This document shows positions 35,156 to 44,046 of a stretch of DNA of 46,294 nt, piece by piece. Source of the DNA: Bacillota bacterium (GTDB lineage: Bacteria; Bacillota; Clostridia; Clostridiales; Clostridiaceae); the NCBI GenBank assembly GCA_023424785.1, contig JAFADP010000016.1, positions 1 through 46,294 of the forward strand. The letters are read 5' to 3'. The position numbers and the translations under genes are program-made. Under the pieces are notes generated by a model that saw only the letters and a program-made list of their open reading frames with translations, was not told where the DNA came from and did not search any database. Positions within the stretch are counted from its first letter, which is position 1. Each line of letters begins with the position of its first letter.

Positions 35156-36220
35156 ATGGGTAAAAAGTTATATGTAGATTTGGGAGAAAATAGTTACAAT
35201 ATTATCATTGAAAAGGGACTATTAGATAAAATCGGGGAAGAAATAAAAAATATATATGCAGGTGAAAAAGTATTTATTTTAACAGATACAAATGTTAATA
35301 ATTTTTATGGAGAAAAGGTTGAAAAGAACTTAAATAAAGCAGGATTTATTACTAAAAAATTGGTTTTACCAGCTGGAGAAGAGACTAAATCATTTGATAC
35401 TCTTCCAACAATATATAATGCATTACTAGATTTTAAACTTACAAGAAAAGATCTTATTATAACTTTAGGCGGAGGAGTAATCGGTGACTTAGGAGGCTTT
35501 GCAGCCTCCTCCTTCTTAAGAGGAGTTCCTTTTGTTCAAGTACCAACTTCTCTTTTAGCACAAGTTGATAGTTCTGTAGGAGGAAAAGTAGCTGTAGATT
35601 TAAAGCAAGGTAAAAACTTAGTAGGAAGCTTTTATCAACCTAAGGCTGTTTTAATAGATACTGATGTATTAAATACATTATCTGAAAAATTCTATAGAGA
35701 TGGAATGGCAGAAGTGATAAAATATGGTTGTATAAAAAATAAAGATTTCTTCTACAAACTTTCTAATTTGAAGAGTAGAGAAGAAGTTATGAATAATATA
35801 GAGGATATTATTTATACTTGTTGTGATATAAAGAGGACTGTTGTTGAGAGGGACGAAAAAGACCTAGGAGAGAGAATGCTTTTAAACTTTGGTCATACAT
35901 TAGGGCATGCTATTGAAAAATATTACAATTTCACAGGATATAGTCATGGTGAAGCAGTAGCAATAGGTATGTACCTTATATCTTTAAAGAGTGAAAAAGA
36001 TGGTATAACTAAAGAAGGTGTTTCAGAAGAAATAAAAAATATTTTAATTAATTATGGGTTACCATATGAAGTAGCTATAGATGATAGTGATAAGATAATA
36101 GATACTATAGCATTAGACAAAAAGAATTTGGGTAAATCATTAAAGGTAATTCTTTTAAAGGGAATAGGAGAAAGTATTATATATGATACTACACTTAAGT
36201 TTTTTGAGGGGGTTAAGTAA
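35156..36220 (+). CDS. aroB: 3-dehydroquinate synthase
   Basis: A 354-residue enzyme converting DAHP to 3-dehydroquinate with NAD and a divalent metal. LTLGGGVIGDLGGFAAS-type (here ITLGGGVIGDLGGFAASSF), VPTSLLAQVDSSVGGKVAVD and the metal-site segments RDGMAEVIKYG and NFGHTLGHAIE are all present. The ATG is 22 bp after aroF with an AAGGAGGGG site. Its stop overlaps the aroA start by one base. Confidence 0.97.
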   Translation: MGKKLYVDLGENSYNIIIEKGLLDKIGEEIKNIYAGEKVFILTDTNVNNFYGEKVEKNLNKAGFITKKLVLPAGEETKSFDTLPTIYNALLDFKLTRKDLIITLGGGVIGDLGGFAASSFLRGVPFVQVPTSLLAQVDSSVGGKVAVDLKQGKNLVGSFYQPKAVLIDTDVLNTLSEKFYRDGMAEVIKYGCIKNKDFFYKLSNLKSREEVMNNIEDIIYTCCDIKRTVVERDEKDLGERMLLNFGHTLGHAIEKYYNFTGYSHGEAVAIGMYLISLKSEKDGITKEGVSEEIKNILINYGLPYEVAIDDSDKIIDTIALDKKNLGKSLKVILLKGIGESIIYDTTLKFFEGVK

Positions 36221-37518
36221 TGGGAAATTTAAAAATTTATCCTAAATCGCTTAAGGGGGAAGTTAAAATTCCTCCTTCAAAAAGTATGGCACATAGAGCT
36301 GTTATTTGTGCGGCATTAGGAAATGGAGTAAGTAAGGTAAGTAATATTGATATGTCTGATGACATAATTGCTACAGTTCAAGCAATGAGAGCCTTAGGGG
36401 CAGTAATTGAACAAGATAATGATATTTTAACTATTAAAGGAGTTAAGAACCCAGAAGTTTCTTTAAATATTAAAAAGGAAAGAGTCATTGATTGTAATGA
36501 ATCAGGTTCAACATTAAGATTTTTAGTACCAATATCATTAATTTTTGAAGGAACAACAAAATTTATAGGAAGAGGTAATTTAGGAAAGAGACCTCTTAAT
36601 ACTTATTATGAAATATTCGATAACCAAGGAATTGAATATAGTTATACTGAAGGAGTTTTAGATTTAATAGTTTCAGGAAAAATTAAACCTGATGAATTTA
36701 GAGTTAAAGGAAATATAAGCTCACAATTTATAACAGGGCTATTGTTTACACTTCCATTATTAGATGGAGATTCAAAAATAGTTATAACTACTGAATTAGA
36801 ATCTAAGGGATATTTAGACTTAACATTATCGGCAATGAAGGATTTCGGTATAGAAATAGTTAATAACGATTATAAAGAATTTATTATTAAAGGAAATCAA
36901 CAATACATAAGTAGAGACTATAGAATTGAAGGTGATTATTCTCAAGCAGCCTTTTTCTTAAGTGGAGATGCATTAGGTGATGAGGTTAAACTTTTAGATT
37001 TAAAAGAGGATTCACTTCAAGGAGATAGAGAAGTTATTGATATTTTAAAGAGAATGGGCATGGAATATAAAATTGATAAAGATGGTATAATTGGAAAAAC
37101 AAATTCATTAAAGAGTACACTTATTGATGCATCTCAATGTCCAGATATAATACCAGTATTATCAGCAGTAGCTGCATTAAGTGAAGGAAGAACAGAAATA
37201 ATTAATGCAGGAAGATTAAGAATAAAGGAATGTGACAGATTAAATGCTGTTGCAGTAGAACTAACTAAGTTAGGAGCAAAAATAGAAGAAAAACCTGAAG
37301 GTTTAGTTATAGATGGAGTAAAAGAACTTGAAGGTGGAGTTGAAGTATGGAGCCATAAAGATCATAGAATAGCTATGACTTTAGCAATTGCATCTTCAAG
37401 ATGTAAGGAGCCAATTATTTTAAAGGATTGGGAATGTATATCAAAATCATATCCACAATTTTTTGAAGATTTTAGAATGTTAGGAGGAAGAGCAGATGAG
37501 TGGAATATGGGGGAATAA
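36220..37518 (+). CDS. aroA: 5-enolpyruvylshikimate-3-phosphate synthase
   Basis: A 432-residue EPSP synthase joining PEP to shikimate-3-phosphate. Conserved PPSKSMAHRAVICAALG near the start, NESGSTLRFLVPIS, GNLGKRPLN and RIKECDRLNAVAVEL and HKDHRIAMTLA towards the end are all visible. The SPQ/GDYSQAAFFL region is also normal. Two-domain beta-alpha propeller fold by family. Coupled to aroB by a one-base overlap and to aroC by a 23-nt overlap. Confidence 0.97.
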   Translation: MGNLKIYPKSLKGEVKIPPSKSMAHRAVICAALGNGVSKVSNIDMSDDIIATVQAMRALGAVIEQDNDILTIKGVKNPEVSLNIKKERVIDCNESGSTLRFLVPISLIFEGTTKFIGRGNLGKRPLNTYYEIFDNQGIEYSYTEGVLDLIVSGKIKPDEFRVKGNISSQFITGLLFTLPLLDGDSKIVITTELESKGYLDLTLSAMKDFGIEIVNNDYKEFIIKGNQQYISRDYRIEGDYSQAAFFLSGDALGDEVKLLDLKEDSLQGDREVIDILKRMGMEYKIDKDGIIGKTNSLKSTLIDASQCPDIIPVLSAVAALSEGRTEIINAGRLRIKECDRLNAVAVELTKLGAKIEEKPEGLVIDGVKELEGGVEVWSHKDHRIAMTLAIASSRCKEPIILKDWECISKSYPQFFEDFRMLGGRADEWNMGE

Positions 37519-38590
37519 TATAAGAGTATCTATATTTGGAGAATCTCATGGAAACGCTATAGGAATAACAATAGATGGTCTTCCTTCAGGATTTGAAATA
37601 GACTTAGATATGATAGATAAAGAGATGAAAAGAAGAGCACCTGGTAGAAGTAAGCTATCTACTGCGAGAAAAGAGAGCGATATTCCAGAAATATTAAGTG
37701 GATATTTTGAAGGAAAGACTACAGGAACACCTCTTTGTGGGATAATAAGAAATGGAGATCAACATTCTAAGGACTATGGAAAATTAAAAGATTTAATGAG
37801 ACCAGGTCATGCCGATTATACAGGCTCAGTTAAGTATAGTAGATTTAACGATTATAGAGGTGGAGGTCATTTTTCTGGAAGAATAACAGCACCATTAGTT
37901 TTTGCTGGATCTATATGCAAGCAAATATTATCATCAAAAGGTATAGAAATAGGTGCACATATAAAAAGTATAAAGAATGTTAAAGATGATTCTTTTGATT
38001 ATACTAATATTACAAAAGAACAATTAATTAGCTTAAGAGAGAATGAACTTCCATTAATAAATCCTTCTAAAGAAGAAGAAATGAGAAGCACAATATTAGA
38101 AGCTAAGAAGAATCTTAACTCTGTTGGAGGAGTAGTAGAATGTGCAGTTGTAGGGCTTGAAGCAGGATTTGGTGATCCATTTTTCGATTCAGTTGAATCT
38201 AGATTATCACATCTTTTATTTTCAGTTCCAGCAGTAAAAGGAGTCGAGTTTGGACTAGGATTTGGAATAACAGAATTATATGGTTCAGAAAGTAATGATT
38301 GTTTTTATTATGACGGAGATGAAGTAAAAACAAAAACAAATAATAATGGTGGAATACTAGGTGGAATAACAAGTGGAATGCCAATAGTATTTAAGGTGGC
38401 TATAAAGCCTACGCCATCAATAAGTCAAGAACAAGATACTATTAATATAGAAAGTAAACAAAATGAAAAATTATCTATTGTAGGAAGACATGATCCATGT
38501 ATAGTTCAAAGAGCATTACCGGTAATTGAGGCCGTTACAGCTATTGGAATTCTTGATTTAATAAAGGAGAGAAAAGGATGGCAACTTTAG
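37496..38590 (+). CDS. aroC: Chorismate synthase
   Basis: A 364-residue, FMN-dependent enzyme eliminating phosphate from EPSP to form chorismate. MSGIWGNNIRVSIFGESHG is the standard N-terminus, which fixes the start at 37496 inside the end of aroA, after GGAGGAAG. Other signatures are RRAPGRSKLSTARKE, RPGHADYTGSVKY, DYRGGGHFSGRIT and GRHDPCIVQRALPV. No flavin reductase domain is fused. Confidence 0.97.
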   Translation: MSGIWGNNIRVSIFGESHGNAIGITIDGLPSGFEIDLDMIDKEMKRRAPGRSKLSTARKESDIPEILSGYFEGKTTGTPLCGIIRNGDQHSKDYGKLKDLMRPGHADYTGSVKYSRFNDYRGGGHFSGRITAPLVFAGSICKQILSSKGIEIGAHIKSIKNVKDDSFDYTNITKEQLISLRENELPLINPSKEEEMRSTILEAKKNLNSVGGVVECAVVGLEAGFGDPFFDSVESRLSHLLFSVPAVKGVEFGLGFGITELYGSESNDCFYYDGDEVKTKTNNNGGILGGITSGMPIVFKVAIKPTPSISQEQDTINIESKQNEKLSIVGRHDPCIVQRALPVIEAVTAIGILDLIKERKGWQL

Positions 38591-39717
38591 AAGACTATAG
38601 AGCAGAAATTGATAAAATAGATAAAGAACTTACAAGATTATTTGAAAAGAGAATGGATCAAGTAATAAAAGTAGCTCAATATAAAAAAGATCATAATATG
38701 GAAGTTTTCCAAAAAGGAAGAGAAGACATAGTAATACAAAAAGGTATAGATAATCTTAAAAACAAGGATTATAGTGAAGAAATAACTAGATTTTTAAATG
38801 CTGCTATGGAAATAAGTAGAGATGCTCAAAAAAGAATAATATTATCAAATAAAGTGTTAGATGATATACATGTAACAGTTAAAGAAATAGATAAAAATAG
38901 TAGAGTAGGTTATCCTGGTGTTGAAGGATCATTCTCTGAAGAAGCCTTGGAAAAATTCTTTGGGAAAGATGCAGAAGAGATAGCTTATACACAATTTGAA
39001 GAAGTCTTTCAAGGAATAGAAAATGGAGAATTAGACTATGGGATAGTACCTATAGAAAATTCATCTACTGGAGCAGTATCTTTAACATATGATCTTTTAA
39101 GAAAATATAATTTTTATATAGTTGGAGAAGAGTGTATTAAGATTGAACAAAATCTTATAGGTATTGAAGGTACTACTTTAGGAGATATAAAAGAAGTATA
39201 TTCTCATTCACAAGGATTAAGTCAAAGTAGTGATTTCTTAAATAAACATAGTGAGTGGAACCTTATACCTTTTTATAACACAGCTATAAGTGCTAAGATG
39301 GTTAAAGAAGCTGGAGATAAAACAAAGGTAGCAGTTGCAAGTAAGAAGGCAGCAGAGGTATATGGATTAGAAGTAATTGAAGAATGCATAAATAATAAAG
39401 AAGAAAACTTTACTAGGTTTGTTGTAATAGCTAAAGAATTAAATGTAGTTAAAGATGCAGATAAGGTAAGTGTAGTTTTTTCTTTAGAGCATGAAGCTGG
39501 AACATTATATAGACTACTTAGACATTTTGCAGAGAATAATATAAATATGGCAAAGATTGAATCAAGACCTATGAATGATGCATCTTGGAGATATTTCTTA
39601 TATGTTGATTTTGAAGGATCATTAATTAATGATAAGGTAAGAAATGCATTAAAGTTAATAGGGGCTAATTCAGCTTATTTCAAGCTTTTAGGTGCATATA
39701 AGAGTGCAATCAATTAG
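38578..39717 (+). CDS. pheA: Bifunctional chorismate mutase / prephenate dehydratase
   Basis: A 379-residue P-protein that takes chorismate to prephenate and then to phenylpyruvate. Residues 1-85 are an AroQ-type chorismate mutase (YRAEIDKIDKELTRLFEKRM). The dehydratase domain follows with YPGVEGSFSEEA, DYGIVPIENSSTGAV and an ENFTRFVVIA segment. A C-terminal ACT domain (about 300-379) includes the ESRP motif that binds Phe for feedback. It overlaps aroC by 13 nt with GGAGAGAAAAGG as ribosome binding site. Confidence 0.96.
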   Translation: MATLEDYRAEIDKIDKELTRLFEKRMDQVIKVAQYKKDHNMEVFQKGREDIVIQKGIDNLKNKDYSEEITRFLNAAMEISRDAQKRIILSNKVLDDIHVTVKEIDKNSRVGYPGVEGSFSEEALEKFFGKDAEEIAYTQFEEVFQGIENGELDYGIVPIENSSTGAVSLTYDLLRKYNFYIVGEECIKIEQNLIGIEGTTLGDIKEVYSHSQGLSQSSDFLNKHSEWNLIPFYNTAISAKMVKEAGDKTKVAVASKKAAEVYGLEVIEECINNKEENFTRFVVIAKELNVVKDADKVSVVFSLEHEAGTLYRLLRHFAENNINMAKIESRPMNDASWRYFLYVDFEGSLINDKVRNALKLIGANSAYFKLLGAYKSAIN

Positions 39718-39727
39718 GAGGGCTTTT

Positions 39728-40537
39728 ATGGAGTTTTATGGACTATTAGGAGAAAAGCTAGGACATAGCCTTTCTCCACAAATACACAAAAGAATATTTG
39801 AGTATTTAGGTATAGAAGGAGCCTACAAGTTATTTCCTATTTCAAAATATGATATATGTAAATTTGGTGAGGCTATTAAGTTGTTAGGAATAAAGGGAGT
39901 TAATGTTACAATTCCATATAAACAAGAAATAATGAACCAATTATCATATATATCTGAAGAAGCTAAGAAAATAGGAGCAGTAAATACAGTACTTCTTAAA
40001 GATGGTGAGCTTCACGGTTATAATTCTGATTATTTTGGCTTTGGTAAGATGCTTGAAATAAACAATATACAAGTTGAAGGAAAGGTTGCTGTAGTATTAG
40101 GTTTTGGAGGAGCTGCTAAAGCTGCAATAGCATATTTACTAGATAATAATGTAGATAAACTTTATGTAGTAAGCAGAGATAAGTCACCAAAGGAAGGTCT
40201 TGATGAAAGAGCAATATTAATTGATTATGAAGATATCAAAAACATAAAGGGCAATATCTTAGTAAATACAACTCCAGTTGGTATGTACCCTAATGTAGGA
40301 AAATCACCAGTTAATGAAGAGGTAATAAATAATTTTGATGCTCTTGTGGATTTAATATATAACCCAAAAGAAACTGAATTTTTAACAATTGGAAATAAAT
40401 TAGGTAAGGTTACTTGCGGTGGATTATATATGTTAGTTGGACAAGCGATTAAATCACAAGAAATTTGGCAAAATAGAAATATAGATGAGAGTATATTAAA
40501 TAAGATATATGAAGAACTAGATAATAATTTTAAATAG
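39728..40537 (+). CDS. aroE: Shikimate dehydrogenase
   Basis: A 269-residue NADPH-dependent enzyme reducing 3-dehydroshikimate. LGHSLSPQIHK, GVNVTIPYKQEI (catalytic Lys), GAVNTVLL, GYNSDYFGF and the nucleotide loop GFGGAAKAA are visible; the usual NTD is NSD here. The start ATG 39728 follows AGGAGGG; a GTG 12 codons upstream overlaps pheA and is rejected. It begins 10 bp after pheA. Confidence 0.95.
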   Translation: MEFYGLLGEKLGHSLSPQIHKRIFEYLGIEGAYKLFPISKYDICKFGEAIKLLGIKGVNVTIPYKQEIMNQLSYISEEAKKIGAVNTVLLKDGELHGYNSDYFGFGKMLEINNIQVEGKVAVVLGFGGAAKAAIAYLLDNNVDKLYVVSRDKSPKEGLDERAILIDYEDIKNIKGNILVNTTPVGMYPNVGKSPVNEEVINNFDALVDLIYNPKETEFLTIGNKLGKVTCGGLYMLVGQAIKSQEIWQNRNIDESILNKIYEELDNNFK

Positions 40538-40548
40538 GAGTTTATGGC

Positions 40549-41052
40549 ATGGAAAATAAGTTTAAGAGCAATATAGTATTAGTAGGTATGCCTGGATGTG
40601 GGAAGTCTACTATAGGTAAGTGCGTAGCTAAAGAACTCAATTACGAATTTTGTGATATGGATAATTATATAGAAGAGATATCTGGTAAGTCTATTAAAGA
40701 GCTTTTTGAATATGGAGAAGATAATTTTAGAGAGTGGGAAACTAAAGCTTGCAAAGAAATATCAAAGTTTAATAAAACAATAATAGCTTCTGGTGGTGGA
40801 GTTATTAAAAAAGATATAAATATAGAAATTTTAAAAGAGAACTGTACAATAATATTTATAGATAGACCTATAGATAGAATCATAAAGGATGTAGATATAA
40901 ATTCAAGACCATTACTTAAAGATGGCAAGGAAAGATTATATTCTTTATTTGAAGAGAGATATGACTTATATAAGAAGGCTGCAGATATAGTTGTAGTTAA
41001 TAAAGGTTATATAAAAGATACAATAGATATGATTATTAATATGTTATTATAA
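40549..41052 (+). CDS. aroK: Shikimate kinase
   Basis: A 167-residue P-loop kinase phosphorylating shikimate. Walker A GMPGCGKST is near residue 13, DMDNYIEE supplies the Asp that binds Mg and shikimate, FREWE the conserved Arg, and IASGGGVI the substrate loop; RPLLKD is in the lid. It sits 11 bp after aroE and 18 bp before aroQ. Confidence 0.95.
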   Translation: MENKFKSNIVLVGMPGCGKSTIGKCVAKELNYEFCDMDNYIEEISGKSIKELFEYGEDNFREWETKACKEISKFNKTIIASGGGVIKKDINIEILKENCTIIFIDRPIDRIIKDVDINSRPLLKDGKERLYSLFEERYDLYKKAADIVVVNKGYIKDTIDMIINMLL

Positions 41053-41070
41053 CAATAAGAGGGTGTAGTA

Positions 41071-41505
41071 ATGAAAATTATGATTATAAATGGTCCTAAT
41101 TTAAATATGTTAGGAGTAAGAGAAAAAGGTGTATATGGAACTAAAAACTATAAAGAGGTATGCATTTATATAGAAGAAGAAGCTAAAAAAAGAAATCATG
41201 ATATTGTAATACTTCAAAGTAACTTAGAAGGAGAAATAATTAATTTTATACAAAAGGCTTACTTTGAAAATTATGAAGGAATAATAATAAATCCAGGTGC
41301 TTATACACATTACAGTTATGCAATTCATGATGCTATAAAGGGATTTGATATTCCAGTAGTAGAAGTTCATTTATCTAATGTACATGCAAGAGAGGAATTC
41401 AGAAAGAAATCAGTAACTGCACCAGCTTGTTTAGGACAAATAAGTGGTTTTGGTGAATTTGGATACATCATGGCAATGGAAGCATTAGAAAACAATAAAA
41501 AATAG
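41071..41505 (+). CDS. aroQ: 3-dehydroquinate dehydratase, type II
   Basis: A 144-residue type II dehydroquinase, slightly shorter than most. NGPNLNMLGVREKGVYG holds the catalytic Arg/Tyr loop, NPGAYTHYSYAIHDAI and EVHLSNVHAREEFRKKS the His and substrate-binding residues, and CLGQISGFG the C-terminal motif. It supplies the dehydratase step, so no type I aroD is needed. AGAGGGTG is the ribosome binding site. Confidence 0.96.
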   Translation: MKIMIINGPNLNMLGVREKGVYGTKNYKEVCIYIEEEAKKRNHDIVILQSNLEGEIINFIQKAYFENYEGIIINPGAYTHYSYAIHDAIKGFDIPVVEVHLSNVHAREEFRKKSVTAPACLGQISGFGEFGYIMAMEALENNKK

Positions 41506-41517
41506 GGGGCTATAGGG

Positions 41518-42357
41518 ATGAATATTGTTATAGTAGGTCTAGGGGTAATAGGTGGCTCTTTTGCTATGGCTCTTAAAGAAGCAGGATATAATAATGTATT
41601 TGGAATTGATACAAATGAGAGCACCTTAAAAAAGGCTAAAGCTATGGGGTTAATACAAGATGGATCCTTCGAAGGACAAGGACTTCTTAATAAGGCAGAT
41701 TTAGTTATAGTATCTATATATCCTAAATTAGTAAAAGAATTTATTGAGGATAATAAGAGTAATTTTAAAGCCGGATGTGTTATAACAGATGCAACAGGAA
41801 TAAAGGGAATGTTTATAAAAGATATTTTAGATATATTACCAAATGATGTTGATTTTGTTTTTGGACATCCTATGGCAGGAAGAGAAAAAAGAGGAATAGA
41901 TTTTGCATCTAGTAAAGTATTTAAGGGTGCAAATTATATAATTACACCAACATATAAAAATAAAGAAGCTAATATTAAATTAATAGAGAATTTAGCTTAT
42001 GAAATTGGATTTAAAAGAGTAAGAAGAATAACGCCAGAATTTCATGATGAGATGATAGGTTTTACTTCTCAATTACCACACGCTATGGCCGTTGCTTTAA
42101 TAAATAGTGATGTAGATGGAAGAGATACAGGAAGTTTTATTGGAGATAGCTATAGAGATTTAACTAGAATAGCAAATATAAATGAAGATCTATGGAGTGA
42201 ACTTTTCCTAGGAAATAAAGATAACCTTTTAAAAGCAATAAATAATTTTGAGTTAGAGTTAGATTTAATAAAGAAAGCTATACATGATAATGATAAAGAA
42301 ACATTAAAGCAATATTTTATTAAGTCAACAAAGAGAAGAGAAAAACTTGATAAATAA
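41518..42357 (+). CDS. tyrA: Prephenate dehydrogenase
   Basis: A 279-residue NAD(P)-dependent enzyme turning prephenate into 4-hydroxyphenylpyruvate for Tyr. The Rossmann motif is VGLGVIGGSFAMALK at the start; GHPMAGREKRGIDFAS and FTSQLPHAMAVALINS with GDSYRDLTRIANINEDLW belong to the helical catalytic domain. There is no C-terminal ACT domain and no fused chorismate mutase, in contrast to PheA. Last gene of the aromatic operon; no aminotransferase is included. Confidence 0.94.
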   Translation: MNIVIVGLGVIGGSFAMALKEAGYNNVFGIDTNESTLKKAKAMGLIQDGSFEGQGLLNKADLVIVSIYPKLVKEFIEDNKSNFKAGCVITDATGIKGMFIKDILDILPNDVDFVFGHPMAGREKRGIDFASSKVFKGANYIITPTYKNKEANIKLIENLAYEIGFKRVRRITPEFHDEMIGFTSQLPHAMAVALINSDVDGRDTGSFIGDSYRDLTRIANINEDLWSELFLGNKDNLLKAINNFELELDLIKKAIHDNDKETLKQYFIKSTKRREKLDK

Positions 42358-42375
42358 GAATAATAAAATAAAAAA

Positions 42376-42428
42376 AGATATGTTATTAAATAGTTATAAG
42401 TATATTTAATAGCATATCTATTATTTTT
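42376..42428. terminator. Terminator of the aromatic operon
   Basis: AGATATGTTATTAAATA (42376-42392) pairs with TATTTAATAGCATATCT (42403-42419) with one wobble pair, followed by a T-rich stretch. It can also serve the convergent CYTH gene. Confidence 0.85.
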
Positions 42429-42962
42429 TTATTTATTTTCTTCAATTAATTCATATATAGTTTTTGATGTAGTATCTTCTAAGGTATAGCCTAAAAGTGA
42501 AACTATTTTTTCAAGATTTTCTTCAGAATCTGTTTCTATTTCGATATAAGGAAAAGGACAGAAGTTTTTATCATTAATATCAATTTCAACAAGCCCATTT
42601 TCTAATTTGTAGCTTTCTCTATATTTTTGAACTGATTGTGTAAGTACTAGTCCTAATGATTTAAAAATACCTTCAGCAGCTTCTTTATTATCTACTATAG
42701 TTTCATTTTCTTCCATTTCTTTAAATTTACCTTGAGATAGCATTTTTTTAGTAGTCATAAATATTACTTGTTCATTACGAAGTAAGTCATCTACTGTTCT
42801 TATTCTTGCATATCCTTTTTTAGCTAGAAGTCTTCCATCTTCAAAGTCATAGAGATCATTAATTTGATTTTCTTCTTTAACTTTTTCAGCACCTAAATCA
42901 ACTAATATTTTTCTTATATTGGCAACATCAATTTTAATAATTCTAGTTTCTAACTCTTTCAT
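42429..42962 (-). CDS. CYTH-domain protein (class IV adenylate cyclase-like / triphosphatase-like)
   Basis: A 177-residue CYTH tunnel-fold protein. The N-terminal strand reads ELETRIIKID, which matches ExExK except that Arg replaces Lys; KKGYARIRTV and DDLLRN, KFKEMEENET and YRESYKLENGLVEIDIND follow as alternating charged strands. CYTH enzymes act on triphosphorylated substrates such as ATP or thiamine triphosphate, or polyphosphate; the substrate here is unknown. The ATG 42962 follows AGGAAGTG; an in-frame ATG at 43010 gives a hydrophobic extension and is rejected. Single-gene unit. Confidence 0.83.
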   Translation of the reverse strand: MKELETRIIKIDVANIRKILVDLGAEKVKEENQINDLYDFEDGRLLAKKGYARIRTVDDLLRNEQVIFMTTKKMLSQGKFKEMEENETIVDNKEAAEGIFKSLGLVLTQSVQKYRESYKLENGLVEIDINDKNFCPFPYIEIETDSEENLEKIVSLLGYTLEDTTSKTIYELIEENK

Positions 42963-43146
42963 ATAAACACTTCCTATAATTAATATGAAATAATTATAAC
43001 ATATAAACATTAATTATTAAATTTAACATAAATGAATTCATATTGTATATGGTAAGAAATTAATATATTGAGATATAATATAACTAAAAGTAAAATAATA
43101 GGAGTAAGGTTATTTAAAAATTAATTATGTGTAGGGAGGGTATAAA

Positions 43147-43917
43147 ATGAGTAAAAAAGGTAAAGAGATAGCTAGAAAAATAATTTTTGTAGTTGCATTA
43201 ATTTTATTTATAGGATCTTCTACTAAGCTATTTTTAATATGGAATGAATATCATAAAAATGCAAAAAGCTATGAAAAGGTTCAAGAGTATGGACCAAAAG
43301 AAGTTGTTCAAGAAACTAGTAGTGAGGAAAAAGATAATAGATATAAATACGTTCTTTCAGAAGATGACTATAATAACCTTATGTCTATAAATGGAGATTT
43401 TAAAGCTTGGATAACAGTACCTAATACATCAGTAAATTATCCAGTAGTACAAGCTACAGATAATTCATATTACTTACATCATAACTTTTATAAAGAAGAT
43501 AATGATGGTGGAGCAATATTTATAGCATGCGAGAATGAGAATCCTTTTGAGGATCAAAATACAGTAATACATGGTCATCATATGAGAGATGGAAGTATGT
43601 TTGCTAGTTTAAATAAATTTAAGGAAAGTGAATTCTTTAATAATAATAAATATATTTATATTAGTACAAAAGATGAAGTCTATGAGTATGAAATATTTTC
43701 AATGTATGTTGAAAAAGCAAGTGTTAATCCATATGAAATAAGTTTTGCTTCTGATGAAGATTATTTAAATTATTTACAAACACTAAAGAATAAATCTATA
43801 TATAGTACAGATATTAATGAATTTACATCAGATGATAAGATAATAACATTATCAACTTGTACTTATGAAGTAACTGATGGAAGATTATTAATACATGCTA
43901 AGTTAGTAAAAGGGTAA
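43147..43917 (+). CDS. Class B sortase
   Basis: A 256-residue membrane-anchored transpeptidase. One N-terminal hydrophobic helix (about 11-32) anchors it with the catalytic domain outside. NTSVNYPVVQATDNSYYLHH is typical of SrtB, the catalytic His is in IHGHHM (about 141-146), the Cys is C238 in TLSTCTYE, and the Arg is R246 in DGRLLIHAKL. It would attach surface proteins to the wall at a motif that cannot be told from this gene alone; no obvious substrate with an LPXTG-like tail is encoded nearby. GGGAGGG precedes the ATG. Confidence 0.92.
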   Translation: MSKKGKEIARKIIFVVALILFIGSSTKLFLIWNEYHKNAKSYEKVQEYGPKEVVQETSSEEKDNRYKYVLSEDDYNNLMSINGDFKAWITVPNTSVNYPVVQATDNSYYLHHNFYKEDNDGGAIFIACENENPFEDQNTVIHGHHMRDGSMFASLNKFKESEFFNNNKYIYISTKDEVYEYEIFSMYVEKASVNPYEISFASDEDYLNYLQTLKNKSIYSTDINEFTSDDKIITLSTCTYEVTDGRLLIHAKLVKG

Positions 43918-43934
43918 GTAATATTATGGAAATG

Positions 43935-44036
43935 TTAAATCTAAGTTAAATCTATGTAATATTTCTGAAAAACGTATAAAATTAACTGTAGACTAGTTAT
44001 TAAATCTAAGTTAAAAATATTAAATTTCTGTTAAGG
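43935..44036 (+). promoter_or_regulatory. Two clusters of 11-bp TTAAAT repeats (PhoP box-like) before the Na/Pi cotransporter gene
   Basis: Cluster 1: TTAAATCTAAG (43935-43945), TTAAATCTATG (43946-43956) and TAATATTTCTG (43957-43967), exactly 11 bp apart. Cluster 2: TTAAATCTAAG (44000-44010), TTAAAAATA (44011-44019), TTAAATTTCTG (44020-44030), then TTAAGG. Direct TTAAxx repeats at 11-bp spacing are the form of PhoP (PhoB) binding sites in Firmicutes, which fits control of a phosphate transporter. Confidence 0.6.
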
Positions 44037-44046
44037 GAGATGCGTG

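Noticed and set aside
42963..43010. Upstream ATG start for the CYTH protein
   Set aside because: The added residues are hydrophobic and unlike CYTH N-termini, and they include the ribosome binding site for ATG 42962.
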